A stretch of DNA of 64,000 nucleotides from Pseudomonas haemolytica. GTDB lineage: Bacteria; Pseudomonadota; Gammaproteobacteria; Pseudomonadales; Pseudomonadaceae. The notes beneath the pieces are model-generated. The model was not told where the DNA came from. It saw nothing but the letters and a program-made list of their open reading frames with translations, and made no database searches. Shown piece by piece: positions 35,653 to 46,961 of this stretch. The DNA lies in assembly GCF_009659625.1 (NCBI RefSeq), contig NZ_VOIW01000006.1:186001-250000 (forward strand), read 5' to 3'. The position numbers and the translations under genes were made by a program. Each line of letters opens with the position of its first letter. Position 1 is the first letter of the stretch.

Positions 35653-36018
35653 GGAAACGCCCCCACATCAAAAAAGCGCTGGCCGCCGAAGCGGGCAACC
35701 CAAAAACGGCCGTTACGGCACGATCACACATTTGTTAAAAACTGAAGATAACCCACAAGGCTAGTACAGACAGCCGCAGTGGACCTTAGACAAGGTCATC
35801 CGGTAGCACAGCAAATCACAGGTTTAGCGAATCGAGAATACGAGTCGACCAACTTCAGAGAATAACCCAATTAAAAATGCAGTTTTCCGACACGCAAATA
35901 AAAAAACACTCGGGCATGGAACCAGTCGCGAACTGCCGACGACAATACTAAAACAGCAACCCGGGTTAAACCACCCGAAACGCCACTGACAGACCAACTA
36001 GATCGACAGGAGCTGAGC
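35653..36018. other. Intergenic stretch, nothing recognised
   Basis: Locally A/T-richer region of 366 bp between divergent small genes. I see no good open frame, hairpin with T-run, or REP. It must contain the promoters of both flanking genes. Confidence 0.6.
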
Positions 36019-36294
36019 ATGCAGAGACATCAACACGACGCAGCCTCTTTCCACACACGTTCATCATGGTCAGAGGAACGCCAATACTACTGCTTGCTTA
36101 ACCCTAATGGGTATGCGAATTCGGTTATTTATCAAGTTGTACCGGCTGGAAAGAATTTTTTCCACATTCTTGAAGTGCCCAGCGGCCGGATCAAGGGATT
36201 CCGCAGCGATCACAACAAGGCCTGTGAACTGGCCAAGACCCTGGAGGCCAAATTGCAAGCCCTGTGCGACACACTCGTTTCGTCAGCTAGGTGA
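36019..36294 (+). CDS. Small hypothetical protein
   Basis: 91 residues; AGGAG eight bases before the ATG. Soluble, no membrane segment, sequence QYYCLLNPNGYANSVIYQVVPAGKNFFHILEVPSGRIKGFRSDHNKACELAKTLEAK suggests a small alpha/beta fold. No recognised family. It heads a group of small orphan genes on the same strand. Confidence 0.65.
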   Translation: MQRHQHDAASFHTRSSWSEERQYYCLLNPNGYANSVIYQVVPAGKNFFHILEVPSGRIKGFRSDHNKACELAKTLEAKLQALCDTLVSSAR

Positions 36295-36404
36295 TTTTGC
36301 TGCGCCGCCGCCTCTCAACAACTGCCATACTGGCCCGTCCATTGAAGTTTGCCCCCTGCGGGTCAGGTTTCATCAGTGCAGTTACCTTGAAGGGAAGGCT
36401 ATAC

Positions 36405-36635
36405 GTGACGGAATTTGATATTGGCGAATTTTTTATCCACGGCGATGCCAGGGAAGTAGACGGAGAGTTTCAAGCAGTTATCGTAATGCGTGCCAAGCCA
36501 CCCTTGACCACCGTCACTACGCATCAGGTAGAGAAGGACCGCTGGTTCAAAACCGTGGACGCCGCTGCCAGTGCCGCGAAGGACGCTGCCAAGGCGCTCA
36601 AGGCAGCCGTGGATTCAGGGGCGCTTACCTCCTGA
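36405..36635 (+). CDS. Small hypothetical protein (Ala/Lys-rich C-terminus)
   Basis: 76 residues from GTG 36405, chosen because AGGGAAGG lies eight bases upstream; the longer frame from 36291 lacks one. N-terminal beta-like half (EFDIGEFFIHGDAREVDGEFQAVIVMRAKPP), C-terminal helix AAASAAKDAAKALKAAVDSG. No recognised domain. Confidence 0.6.
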   Translation: MTEFDIGEFFIHGDAREVDGEFQAVIVMRAKPPLTTVTTHQVEKDRWFKTVDAAASAAKDAAKALKAAVDSGALTS

Positions 36636-36704
36636 CAATCTGATAGAACTCTGCCGCGCCCCAAGCCTCCCATGCATACACACCTGAACTGCATGGAGTA
36701 CGAC

Positions 36705-36947
36705 ATGGACACCACCACCCCCACGCTCGAAACCTTGTTCGATCAACTGGGCCTGGACTCGAGCCAGGAAGCCATCGAGCGCTTTACCGCCGAGCATCGC
36801 CTGCCGGATGATGTCAAACTCATCGACGCACCGTTCTGGAGCGAACAACAGGCGAGTTTCCTCAAGGAACAATTGCATGTAGATGCCGAATGGGCGCCTG
36901 CGGTGGATGACCTCAACGCACTGTTGCACGAATCGCCCAAGGAATAA
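36705..36947 (+). CDS. DUF2789 protein
   Basis: 80 residues from ATG 36705, with GGAG six bases ahead; an earlier ATG (36672) lacks a ribosome site. TPTLETLFDQLGLDSSQEAIERFTAEHRLPDDVKLIDAPFWSEQQASFLKEQL is the DUF2789 pattern (LxxLFxQLGL, A.FW...Q..FLxE), a small helical family common in gamma-proteobacteria. Function unknown. Confidence 0.85.
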   Translation: MDTTTPTLETLFDQLGLDSSQEAIERFTAEHRLPDDVKLIDAPFWSEQQASFLKEQLHVDAEWAPAVDDLNALLHESPKE

Positions 36948-36948
36948 T

Positions 36949-37152
36949 TCAGTGCAGGCTGTCTGACTGTTCCATGCGCAACAGCGCTTGCCAGGCAGTC
37001 CTGCACTCCTCTGCCTCATCGCGGCTGGCGAAAGCGGTGCCGCGCTGCTCACCGTTGAGCAACACCACCCAGCAGGCTCTCTGGCCCAACGCACGCAAGG
37101 TTTCAGGTACGCCACTGCCGATCATCACGGCCACATCGACTTTGTTTTGCAT
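36949..37152 (-). CDS. Small hypothetical protein
   Basis: 67 residues from ATG 37152 (GGAG seven bases upstream). Soluble, with VPETLRALGQRACWVVLLNGEQRGTAFASRDEAEECRTAWQALL; a strand-strand-helix layout resembling small conserved Pseudomonas proteins. It converges with the DUF2789 gene with one base between stops. A nested inverted repeat lies just upstream of its ribosome site. Confidence 0.6.
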   Translation of the reverse strand: MQNKVDVAVMIGSGVPETLRALGQRACWVVLLNGEQRGTAFASRDEAEECRTAWQALLRMEQSDSLH

Positions 37153-37163
37153 GGAGCTTCTCC

Positions 37164-37203
37164 GTAGCATTAGTTAGCTTGCTAACAATGTTGGGCATGC
37201 TAC
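37164..37203. promoter_or_regulatory. Nested inverted repeats in the leader of the 67-aa gene
   Basis: Outer arms GTAGCAT (37164-37170) and ATGCTAC (37197-37203); inside, a compact GTTAGC-TT-GCTAAC (37173-37186). Both pairs are perfect. The inner palindrome looks like a dimeric repressor site; the outer could form an RNA stem. Confidence 0.5.
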
Positions 37204-37351
37204 GGTTTTATTCCAGTTGGAAAAAGCTATCCTTGGAATAGCTTCATTGCATAAACAGCAACAATCCACGCTGGCCGTCGAAGGCGGGTAGCCGCTGCGC
37301 GCTGTTTCAGACGGGGCGGCCAGGCCAGTGGCACGCCCCCCGTTGACTGTA

Positions 37352-37756
37352 TCAGGCTTGGCGCTGGTGCTTGTCGATCTGCTCGTGGCGCTCTTGCGCT
37401 TCGATGCAGTACTTGGTGGTCGGGCTGATCAACAGGCGCTTGAGGCCGATAGGCTCGCCGCTGTCATCACACCAGCCAAAGGAATCTTCCTTGATGCGTT
37501 CCAAGGCACGCTCAAGCTGCGGCAGCATGCGCTGGTCGCGGTCGATGGCATTCACCAGCCAGGTGCGCTCTTCTTCGACGGAAGCAGCGTCAGCCGGGTC
37601 AGCCGGGGTATCCAGGCTTTCAATGGCGATGCGGTTCTGTTCAATGCGCTCGTGGTGTTCCACCTTCATGTCTTGCAGCAGCTGCTCGAAAAAAGCGTGC
37701 TGTTCGGCATTCATGTAGTCATCCGCCGGCATGGCCAGCAACTTTTCCTTTGTCAT
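37352..37756 (-). CDS. dksA2: DksA2-like RNA polymerase-binding protein (degenerate zinc finger)
   Basis: 134 residues from ATG 37756. N-terminal coiled-coil (YMNAEQHAFFEQLLQDMKVEHHERIEQNRIAIESL) and C-terminal globular TraR/DksA domain. In canonical DksA four cysteines bind zinc; here only two remain, in FGWCDDSGEPIGLKRLLISPTTKYC, followed by S and A. P. aeruginosa DksA2 has this zinc-independent form and replaces DksA under zinc starvation. The protein enters the RNA polymerase secondary channel with ppGpp. No clear Zur site is visible upstream. Confidence 0.85.
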   Translation of the reverse strand: MTKEKLLAMPADDYMNAEQHAFFEQLLQDMKVEHHERIEQNRIAIESLDTPADPADAASVEEERTWLVNAIDRDQRMLPQLERALERIKEDSFGWCDDSGEPIGLKRLLISPTTKYCIEAQERHEQIDKHQRQA

Positions 37757-38060
37757 TGATTTCTCTATAAAAAATACGTGCATTAAGGCGAATAAGGGAG
37801 CGTTCCGGCCGACCTCTGCAGGTCTCGCAAGGGCGCCGTCCATTTCAAGCGCCACCCGGCACTCAATTTACGAGGGGCGGCAGTCTAAGGCCGACTTGAG
37901 GGCGCAGCAACTGAAAAGACAGGCATTTTTTCCCAATTAACCCCCAAAGGCACCAGGACGGGCTTGGTGAACGGTCATCGGAGTGCGTTTATAGCAAGAA
38001 ATTCAGTGTTGTGGAGCTATATAGAAGACAAACGGTTGAAAGTGGCTGATCCCGGAATAA
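37757..38060. other. Intergenic stretch, nothing recognised
   Basis: About 300 bp upstream of dksA2 and downstream of the sugar permease gene. It must hold the dksA2 promoter. No convincing frame, operator or hairpin apart from the REP at 38061. Confidence 0.5.
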
Positions 38061-38090
38061 ATGTGGGAGGGGGCTTGCTCCCTCCCACAT
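38061..38090. repeat. REP hairpin
   Basis: ATGTGGGAGGGGGCTTGCTC with inverted partner, just after the end of the inositol-transporter operon. Confidence 0.85.
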
Positions 38091-38117
38091 TTGGGCGGTG
38101 TTGTCCTTGAAATAGGC

Positions 38118-39140
38118 TCAACGCTTGAGCTTGCGCTTGTTGCGGTACTGGTCAATCACCACCGCCACCACGATGATCAGGCCCTTGATGATGTCCTGGA
38201 TATACGCATCCACCCCGACGAAGGTAAACCCGCTGGCCATCACACCGAGGATCAGTGCGCCGATCACGGTGCCGGTAATGCGCCCTACCCCGCCCGCCAG
38301 GCTGGTGCCGCCGATGACAGCAGCGGCAATCGCGTCCAGCTCATAGGACATGCCCATACCCGCCTGGCCGGTAGCGGCGCGTGCCGACGCCACCACGCCG
38401 GCCAGACCTGCCAGCAGACCGGCGATGCTGTAGACGATGATCAAGTGGCGCTTGACGTTGATCCCCGAGGTACGCGCCGCCTGCATATTGCCGCCAATGG
38501 CGTAGGTGTACTTGCCGTACTTGGTGTAGCGCAGGGCGATGTGGAAGATCACCGCCACCACCAGGAAGATAATCACCGGCATCGCACCATGGCCGATAGC
38601 CGTGTAGGAGTCCGAGAGCATGCTCACCGGCTGGCCTTCGGTGTAATAGCGCGCCAGGCCACGAGCCGAGACCATCATGCCCAGGGTTGCGATAAACGGC
38701 GGGATACCCGTGACCGCGATGATGCTGCCATTGATTGCACCTGCCAGCAGTCCCACGCCCAAGCCCATCGCCACCGGGATCCACACCGGCAAGTCGGTCA
38801 GCGACGGAAACACCGCCCGGGAAAAATCGGAGGTCTGCGCCAGGCTGGCAGCGATCATCGCCGACAAGGCCAATACGGAGCCTGAAGACAAGTCGATCCC
38901 CGTGGTGATGATCACCTGCGTCACACCGATGGCCAGCAGGCCGATGATCGACACCTGCAAAATCATCAGCACCAGGCGCTGGGAGTTCATCAAAAAGCTC
39001 TGGTCGCGCACGATCCAGCCGAACAGTTCAAACACCAGGCCGATACCGATCAGCACCAGGAAGATGCTCAGCTCGGTAGGCATGCGTCGACGGTTCTTGA
39101 CCGGTGCCGTCGCCGGCTTGTTGTCTGTTATTGCGTTCAT
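38118..39140 (-). CDS. Sugar/inositol ABC transporter permease (RbsC family)
   Basis: 340 residues, BPD_transp_2 family with about ten hydrophobic segments (ELSIFLVLIGIGLVFELFGWIV, LVLMILQVSIIGLLAIGVTQVIITTGIDLSSGSVLALSAM...). The GIDLSSGSVLAL and GGTSLAGGVGRITGTVIGALILGVM motifs are typical of RbsC-like permeases. Last gene of a binding protein-ATPase-permease operon next to the iol genes, so it most likely imports myo-inositol. Confidence 0.88.
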   Translation of the reverse strand: MNAITDNKPATAPVKNRRRMPTELSIFLVLIGIGLVFELFGWIVRDQSFLMNSQRLVLMILQVSIIGLLAIGVTQVIITTGIDLSSGSVLALSAMIAASLAQTSDFSRAVFPSLTDLPVWIPVAMGLGVGLLAGAINGSIIAVTGIPPFIATLGMMVSARGLARYYTEGQPVSMLSDSYTAIGHGAMPVIIFLVVAVIFHIALRYTKYGKYTYAIGGNMQAARTSGINVKRHLIIVYSIAGLLAGLAGVVASARAATGQAGMGMSYELDAIAAAVIGGTSLAGGVGRITGTVIGALILGVMASGFTFVGVDAYIQDIIKGLIIVVAVVIDQYRNKRKLKR

Positions 39141-39166
39141 AACCCATCACCTTCTTATTCTGTAGA

Positions 39167-40720
39167 TCAGTGGACCGCGGTCATACCGGAAGCCAACTGC
39201 ATGACTTTTTCCTGGGTGGCCTCAGCGCGATCCAGGGTGCCCATCAGCTCACCTTCGTGCATCACCATCACCCGGTCGCTCATGCCGAGCACTTCGGGCA
39301 GCTCAGAGGAAATCATGATCACCGCCATGCCTTCGCTGGCGAGGAAGGAGATCAAGCGATAGATCTCAGCCTTGGCACCCACGTCGATACCGCGGGTTGG
39401 CTCATCGAGGATCAGCAGGCGTGGTTTGGTCATCAGCCAGCGTGCCAGCAAGGCCTTTTGCTGGTTGCCGCCGGACAAGGTGTCGATGCATTGCTCCAGG
39501 GACGGGGTTTTCACCCGCAGCTTCTTGCACATGTCTTCACACAGGACGCGCAGGGCTTTTTGCTGGATAAAGCCGTTGCCCGAATAGTGCGGCAGCACCG
39601 CCATCTCCATGTTCTCCAGCACCGACAGGCACGGGAACAGGCCACTGAGCTTGCGGTCCTCGGTCAACAGCGCAAAGCCTTTCTCGATGGCCATGTGCGG
39701 GTCGCTGATGCGCACCGCCTTGCCGTCGAGGGTGATTTGCCCGCGGGTGCTTGGGGTGATGCCAAAAATGGTCTCTGCCACGTTGGTGCGCCCCGAGCCC
39801 ATCAAGCCGGCGATGCCGAGGATCTCCCCGGCGTGCAGGTCGAACGACACGTCCTTGAACACACCGTCCAGGCTCAAGTCGCGCACCGACAGCAGCAGGT
39901 CACCAATAGGCGTCTCACGCACCGGGAACAACTGGCTCAACTCACGCCCCACCATCATCGCGATCAGGCTGTCGCTGTTCATGCTGTCAGCACGTTGCAG
40001 GCCGATGTACTGCCCGTCACGGAACACCGCCACTTCATCGGCGATGGCAAACACTTCGTTCATTTTGTGCGTGATGTAGACGATGCCTTTGCCCTGGGAC
40101 TTGAGGTCGGCAATGATCGAAAACAGGTGGGCGACTTCCTTGTCGGTAATGGCCGAGGTCGGTTCATCCATGATCAGGATGTCGGAGTCGTAGGACACGG
40201 CCTTGGCAATCTCGACCATCTGCCGTTCGGCGATGCTCAGGTTGCCGACCTGTTCTTCCGGGTCGAGGTTGATGCGCAGGCGCGCCAGCAACTCGGCTGT
40301 GCAGCGGTGCATTTCGCGGTGGTTGACCAAGTGCAGGCTGTTGAGCTGCTCGCGGCCGATCCAGATATTCTCGGCGATGCTCATATGAGGCATCAGGTTG
40401 AGCTCCTGGTGGATCATCGCGATCCCCGCCTTCTGCGCCGCCAGCGGTGTATCGAAGGTGATGGGCTTGCCACGCAGGCGGATTTCGCCGGCGTCCGGCT
40501 GGTAGATGCCGGCGATGATCTTCATCAGCGTCGACTTGCCCGCACCGTTCTCGCCCATCAACGCCAGTACCGTGCCAGGGCGCACCCGCAGTTGCACATC
40601 GTCCAGGGCCACGACGCCGGGAAAGCCTTTGCTGATGTTGAGGATTTCCAGCAGGTAGGGTTCGTCCAGCGCCAGCGGCTGGATGCCCGGGAGCTGCGAG
40701 GCAGCGGCTTGAGCAAGCAT
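39167..40720 (-). CDS. Sugar/inositol ABC transporter ATP-binding protein (RbsA family)
   Basis: 517 residues from the ATG at 40720, which has GGAG nine bases upstream; an ATG at 40735 adds five residues. Two ABC domains, the first with Walker A GENGAGKS, signature [14 protein letters not shown] and Walker [11 protein letters not shown]; the second with degenerate Walker A ([12 protein letters not shown]), [15 protein letters not shown] and [12 protein letters not shown]. That pairing of a full and a degenerate site is usual in RbsA/MglA/IatA. Energises inositol uptake. Confidence 0.9.
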   Translation of the reverse strand: MLAQAAASQLPGIQPLALDEPYLLEILNISKGFPGVVALDDVQLRVRPGTVLALMGENGAGKSTLMKIIAGIYQPDAGEIRLRGKPITFDTPLAAQKAGIAMIHQELNLMPHMSIAENIWIGREQLNSLHLVNHREMHRCTAELLARLRINLDPEEQVGNLSIAERQMVEIAKAVSYDSDILIMDEPTSAITDKEVAHLFSIIADLKSQGKGIVYITHKMNEVFAIADEVAVFRDGQYIGLQRADSMNSDSLIAMMVGRELSQLFPVRETPIGDLLLSVRDLSLDGVFKDVSFDLHAGEILGIAGLMGSGRTNVAETIFGITPSTRGQITLDGKAVRISDPHMAIEKGFALLTEDRKLSGLFPCLSVLENMEMAVLPHYSGNGFIQQKALRVLCEDMCKKLRVKTPSLEQCIDTLSGGNQQKALLARWLMTKPRLLILDEPTRGIDVGAKAEIYRLISFLASEGMAVIMISSELPEVLGMSDRVMVMHEGELMGTLDRAEATQEKVMQLASGMTAVH

Positions 40721-40785
40721 AGGGAGGTACTCCATCTGCAGGGCGACCGTAACCGCCCTGCCGGCTTATTGTTGTTATGTCAGGG

Positions 40786-41721
40786 CTACTTGAAGTCTTT
40801 GACGTTGTCCGGGGTGATCAACTGGAACGGGATGACAATGTTCTGTTCGATCGCCTCGCTCTTCGCCATCTTGCGGGCCGCCTCCAACGAGCCGACTGCC
40901 TGGCCCTTGGCGTCCTGGAACACCGACACAGTCATTTCGCCCTTGGTGATCGCATTCAAGCCATCCGGTGTGCCGTCGACACCCGCAATCAATACGCTGC
41001 CCGGTTTGGTTCCGGCCGACTTCAACGCCATGGCTGCACCAATGGCCATTTCATCGTTGTTGGCGAGCACCGCATTGAATTCACGGCCCTGGGTCAACCA
41101 ATCGTTGACCAGGGTCATGCCCTTGTCACGCAACCAGATGCCGGTCTGCTCCTGCTCGATCTTGATGTCTGGGTAGTTGGCCAGGACGGCCTTGATCCCC
41201 TTGGTACGGTTGGTAGTGGAGTTGTTCGCCAAGTCGCCCAGCAGGATCACGATCTTGCCCTTGCCACCAAGTTTGTCGGCGACGTACTGCATCTGCAGCT
41301 TGCCGGCTTCTTCATCATCGGAAGTCACAGCAGCCACACCTTTGGGCAAGTCTTTCTGGTCAGGCCGACGGTTGACGTACACCAGCGGGATCCCGGCTTC
41401 GATCGCCGACTTGCTGATCCGCGCCGTAGACGCCGTGTCCACCGGGTTAACGATGATGGCGTCGACTTTCTGGCTGATAAAGTTCTCGACCTGGCTCAAT
41501 TGCTTGACCACGTCGGCGCGGGCGTCCTCGAACTGCAATTGCACCCCATCACCCTTGGGATAGGACTTGGCTTGCTTGTCCATGTACTCACGCACGTTGG
41601 TCAAGTAGGTGTCATCGAACTGCGACATACTCACGCCGATCTTCAGATCGGCAGCCGTGGCAAAGCCGCTGCCCAGTAACATGCACAGGGCCAGCGCAGT
41701 AAAACGGATCGGGGTCTTCAT
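40786..41721 (-). CDS. Sugar/inositol ABC transporter periplasmic binding protein
   Basis: 311 residues, periplasmic binding protein type 1 (Peripla_BP_4). Signal peptide cleaved near FATAADLK. Ligand-contact segments are typical of ribose/inositol binders: GVSMSQFDDTYLTNVREYMD, AIIVNPVDTASTARISKSAIEAGIPLVYVNRRP, NNDEMAIGAAMALK and GVDGTPDGLNAI. First gene of the transporter operon; IolR-type sites lie 320-360 bp upstream, beyond a possible small frame. Confidence 0.88.
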   Translation of the reverse strand: MKTPIRFTALALCMLLGSGFATAADLKIGVSMSQFDDTYLTNVREYMDKQAKSYPKGDGVQLQFEDARADVVKQLSQVENFISQKVDAIIVNPVDTASTARISKSAIEAGIPLVYVNRRPDQKDLPKGVAAVTSDDEEAGKLQMQYVADKLGGKGKIVILLGDLANNSTTNRTKGIKAVLANYPDIKIEQEQTGIWLRDKGMTLVNDWLTQGREFNAVLANNDEMAIGAAMALKSAGTKPGSVLIAGVDGTPDGLNAITKGEMTVSVFQDAKGQAVGSLEAARKMAKSEAIEQNIVIPFQLITPDNVKDFK

Positions 41722-41769
41722 GAACGGTCTGTCTCCACTTTCTTGTTGGTTTTCTGGACGTTGCGTTTA

Positions 41770-41946
41770 TCAGGACTCGGCGGGCACACGAACCAACGGC
41801 GCGCCTGGAATGCAGCACACCAGCGCGCCTTGGTTTTCGACGCACAGCACATTAAGGAAGGAGAAGTAGAACGGCCGGGCGCGGGGCAGTGCGCGTGGCG
41901 CTTGGGCGGGGCGTAAAACTCGCAGTACAGCGTTGAAGATTTTCAT
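41770..41946 (-). CDS. Possible 58-residue leader ORF upstream of the inositol-binding protein
   Basis: Frame MKIFNAVLRVLRPAQAPR...FYFSFLNVLCVENQGALVCC...VPAES, ATG 41946 with AGGT eight bases upstream, ending 48 bp before the binding-protein start. It lies between the putative operators and the transporter genes, so it would be the first translated frame of that transcript. It has a hydrophobic, cysteine-bearing centre. I know no family. It may be a real micro-protein, a leader peptide, or chance. Confidence 0.35.
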   Translation of the reverse strand: MKIFNAVLRVLRPAQAPRALPRARPFYFSFLNVLCVENQGALVCCIPGAPLVRVPAES

Positions 41947-42039
41947 CTGACGGTACCTGGTTGTTTTTGATCTTGTTTTTGTCGAGCCGTCCCAACCGTA
42001 TCCGAGACGTACTTTATGCAACCTGGAAAAGACTGTATT

Positions 42040-42053
42040 AGAAAATAATTTCC
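42040..42053. promoter_or_regulatory. Putative IolR (RpiR-family) operator upstream of the inositol transporter
   Basis: AGAA-N6-TTCC (42040-42053), on the minus strand GGAAATTATTTTCT. It aligns with the site at 50015-50028 across about 20 bp, including the following TCTAATAC. Known rhizobial IolR recognises GGAA-N6-TTCC. Confidence 0.55.
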
Positions 42054-42067
42054 ATATCAACCTGTTT

Positions 42068-42082
42068 TAGAATTTTATTCTA
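42068..42082. promoter_or_regulatory. Palindrome near the transporter operator
   Basis: Perfect 15-bp palindrome TAGAATTTTATTCTA, 15 bp from the AGAA-N6-TTCC site and overlapping the stop of the neighbouring oxidoreductase gene. It may be a second, weaker site for the same regulator. Confidence 0.4.
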
Positions 42083-43103
42083 TTTTTGTCCAAACCACCT
42101 GCTGGCGCTCGGCGCTCAGGCGTGCGGCGTCCAATATCCGGGTGGTTTCCAGCGCGTCATAGGCGCTTACAGGCAGCGGCCCCTGGCCTTGCACGGCCAC
42201 TTGCAACTGCCGATAGAACTGGTTCCAGCAGCCCTTCTCCGACGGCACCCGCTCACGTTCCGGCCCTTGCTCGAACCAGCCCCAGCGTCGGTGCTCCTCA
42301 AAGCCCCAATGCTCACCTTCGGTTTTCGGCGATTTGCCGGCCATCAGCGCGTCTTCCTGGCCGTCCAGACCTTCCACGGTGTAGCAACCCAACGTGCCGC
42401 TGACCCGAAACCGTGGCGCCTGGCTGTTCTGCAAGGCGCTGCCCCACAGGTGAGAGATCACGCCGTTGGCATGGGTCAGGGAAACAAAGAAGCCGTGGTC
42501 CACGGTGGGGTGTTCCGGGGTGTATTGCAGTTGGGCGAACACCTGATCCACCGGGCCGAACAGTTGCAACGCCTGATCCACGAGATGGCTGCCCAGGTCA
42601 CGCAGCCATCCACCGCCACTGGCATTGCCCACAGCCTGCGGGCTGTAGCGCTCTACGCGGGATTCAAACCGGGTAATGGTGCCCAGGGCGCCGGCGTCGA
42701 TGAGTTTGCGCAGAGTTAAGTAATCCGAGTCCCAGCGCCGGTTCTGGTAGACGCTGAGCAGCGAGCCTTGGCGCTCGGCAGCAGTGATCAAGGCTTGGGC
42801 TTGTTCGGCGTTCGAGGCAAAGGGCTTGTCACTGACCACGGCTACGCCGTGTTCGATGGCTTCGAGGACTAATGCAGGGCGGCCTTTGAGCGTGGTGCAG
42901 ATGACCAGAGCGTCGACACCGGCTTCGACGATCTGTCCGATGGAGTCAAACGCCTTCACTCCTGGCAGGTCGGAACTCAATTGCTGGCGGCGTTCGGGTG
43001 AGCGAGTCACCACCCCGACAAAGGTTGCGCCAGGCAGGGTTGCTATCAGCGGCGCATGAAAAAAGCGCCCGCCGTGGCCGTAGCCGACTAGTCCGATTCG
43101 CAT
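42075..43103 (-). CDS. Gfo/Idh/MocA-family oxidoreductase (inositol-dehydrogenase-like)
   Basis: 342 residues. Rossmann motif RIGLVGYGHGGRFFHAPLI at the N-terminus, the family motif VVSDKPFASNAEQA (Lys near residue 93), and the C-terminal domain with GGGWLRDLGSHLVDQALQLFG. It resembles YdgJ/IolW/scyllo-inositol-type dehydrogenases and is located between iolG and the transporter, so it probably handles another inositol isomer or a rare sugar. The 3' end overlaps the operator palindrome. Confidence 0.85.
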   Translation of the reverse strand: MRIGLVGYGHGGRFFHAPLIATLPGATFVGVVTRSPERRQQLSSDLPGVKAFDSIGQIVEAGVDALVICTTLKGRPALVLEAIEHGVAVVSDKPFASNAEQAQALITAAERQGSLLSVYQNRRWDSDYLTLRKLIDAGALGTITRFESRVERYSPQAVGNASGGGWLRDLGSHLVDQALQLFGPVDQVFAQLQYTPEHPTVDHGFFVSLTHANGVISHLWGSALQNSQAPRFRVSGTLGCYTVEGLDGQEDALMAGKSPKTEGEHWGFEEHRRWGWFEQGPERERVPSEKGCWNQFYRQLQVAVQGQGPLPVSAYDALETTRILDAARLSAERQQVVWTKIE

Positions 43104-43139
43104 GAATCAACTCCTTCTTGAACTGGAAACCCAATCCAC

Positions 43140-43169
43140 ATGTGGGAGGGGGCTTGCCCCCTCCCACAT
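43140..43169. repeat. REP hairpin
   Basis: TGTGGGAGGGGGCTTGCCCC with inverted partner, between iolG and the oxidoreductase gene; it divides the iol run into two segments. Confidence 0.85.
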
Positions 43170-43197
43170 TGACCAGGTTCCACCTGTGAAATTGGGG

Positions 43198-46159
<2,962 letters not shown>

Positions 46160-46169
46160 GTCGCGCCCC

Positions 46170-46958
46170 TTAGAGGTCCAGCAGCCAGCTGTGCTGCGGG
46201 TCGTTATGGAAATGCCAGGCGCGCTTGGGGCCGGCCATCACGTTGAGGTAATAAGACTCGTAGCCGTACGGCACGCTGACCGGGTGATAGCCCTTGGGTA
46301 CCACCACCAGGTCGCTGTTTTCCACGGCCATGGCCTGGTCGATGCTGCGGTCGTCGGTGTACACGCGCTGGAACACGAAGCCCTGGGGTGGGTTGACCTG
46401 GTGGTAGTAGGTCTCCTCCAGAAAGCTCTGGTGCGGCAGGTCGTCGGTGTCGTGCTTGTGCGGCGGGTAGCTGGAGGAATGCCCCGACGGCGTGCGCACT
46501 TCCACCACCAGCAGCGAATGGGCCGGCTCGCTGTCAGGCAGGATGTCGCACACATAGCGGGTGTTGGCACCTTTACCACGTACGCTGCGCTTGCACTGCT
46601 CAGGGCGGATCAGACGCGGGGCGAAACCCTGGGCGCCCGGCGCAGCGCAGACAGCGATCTGTACGTCGCTCAAGGCGGTGACCTGGGCATCAGTGCCGGG
46701 CGGCAGGTAGGCGGCGAACGGTGATTTGTCTTCGAACACCGACTGGCGATCACCGAGGTTCTGCCAACTGAAGCCCGCGCCTTCGATAGTCACCCGACCG
46801 CTGAGCAACACCAGGCACAGCTCTTGATCGCCCGCGCTGACCGGCAAGGTTTCGCCCAAGCTCAGGCGGTAGGCGGCAAAGCCTACGTACTCCAGGCGCC
46901 CGGCTTCCAAGGCGACCATGGTTTGTCCACGTTTGCTGCTTTTGACCAACAAGCTCAT
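46170..46958 (-). CDS. iolB: 5-deoxy-glucuronate isomerase
   Basis: 262 residues from ATG 46958, six bases from the iolE stop. Isomerises 5-deoxy-glucuronate to 2-deoxy-5-keto-gluconate. Double cupin with the metal-binding set [26 protein letters not shown] at about residues 155-180, containing His and Glu ligands, and the C-terminal [24 protein letters not shown] typical of IolB. Confidence 0.94.
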   Translation of the reverse strand: MSLLVKSSKRGQTMVALEAGRLEYVGFAAYRLSLGETLPVSAGDQELCLVLLSGRVTIEGAGFSWQNLGDRQSVFEDKSPFAAYLPPGTDAQVTALSDVQIAVCAAPGAQGFAPRLIRPEQCKRSVRGKGANTRYVCDILPDSEPAHSLLVVEVRTPSGHSSSYPPHKHDTDDLPHQSFLEETYYHQVNPPQGFVFQRVYTDDRSIDQAMAVENSDLVVVPKGYHPVSVPYGYESYYLNVMAGPKRAWHFHNDPQHSWLLDL

Positions 46959-46961
46959 CAC

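Noticed and set aside
37757-37880. Zur operator upstream of dksA2
   Set aside because: Looked for GTTATAATATAAC-like palindromes; none found.
39170-41176. 668-residue open frame on the plus strand
   Set aside because: Antisense to the inositol transporter ATPase and binding-protein genes, which have complete motifs on the minus strand.
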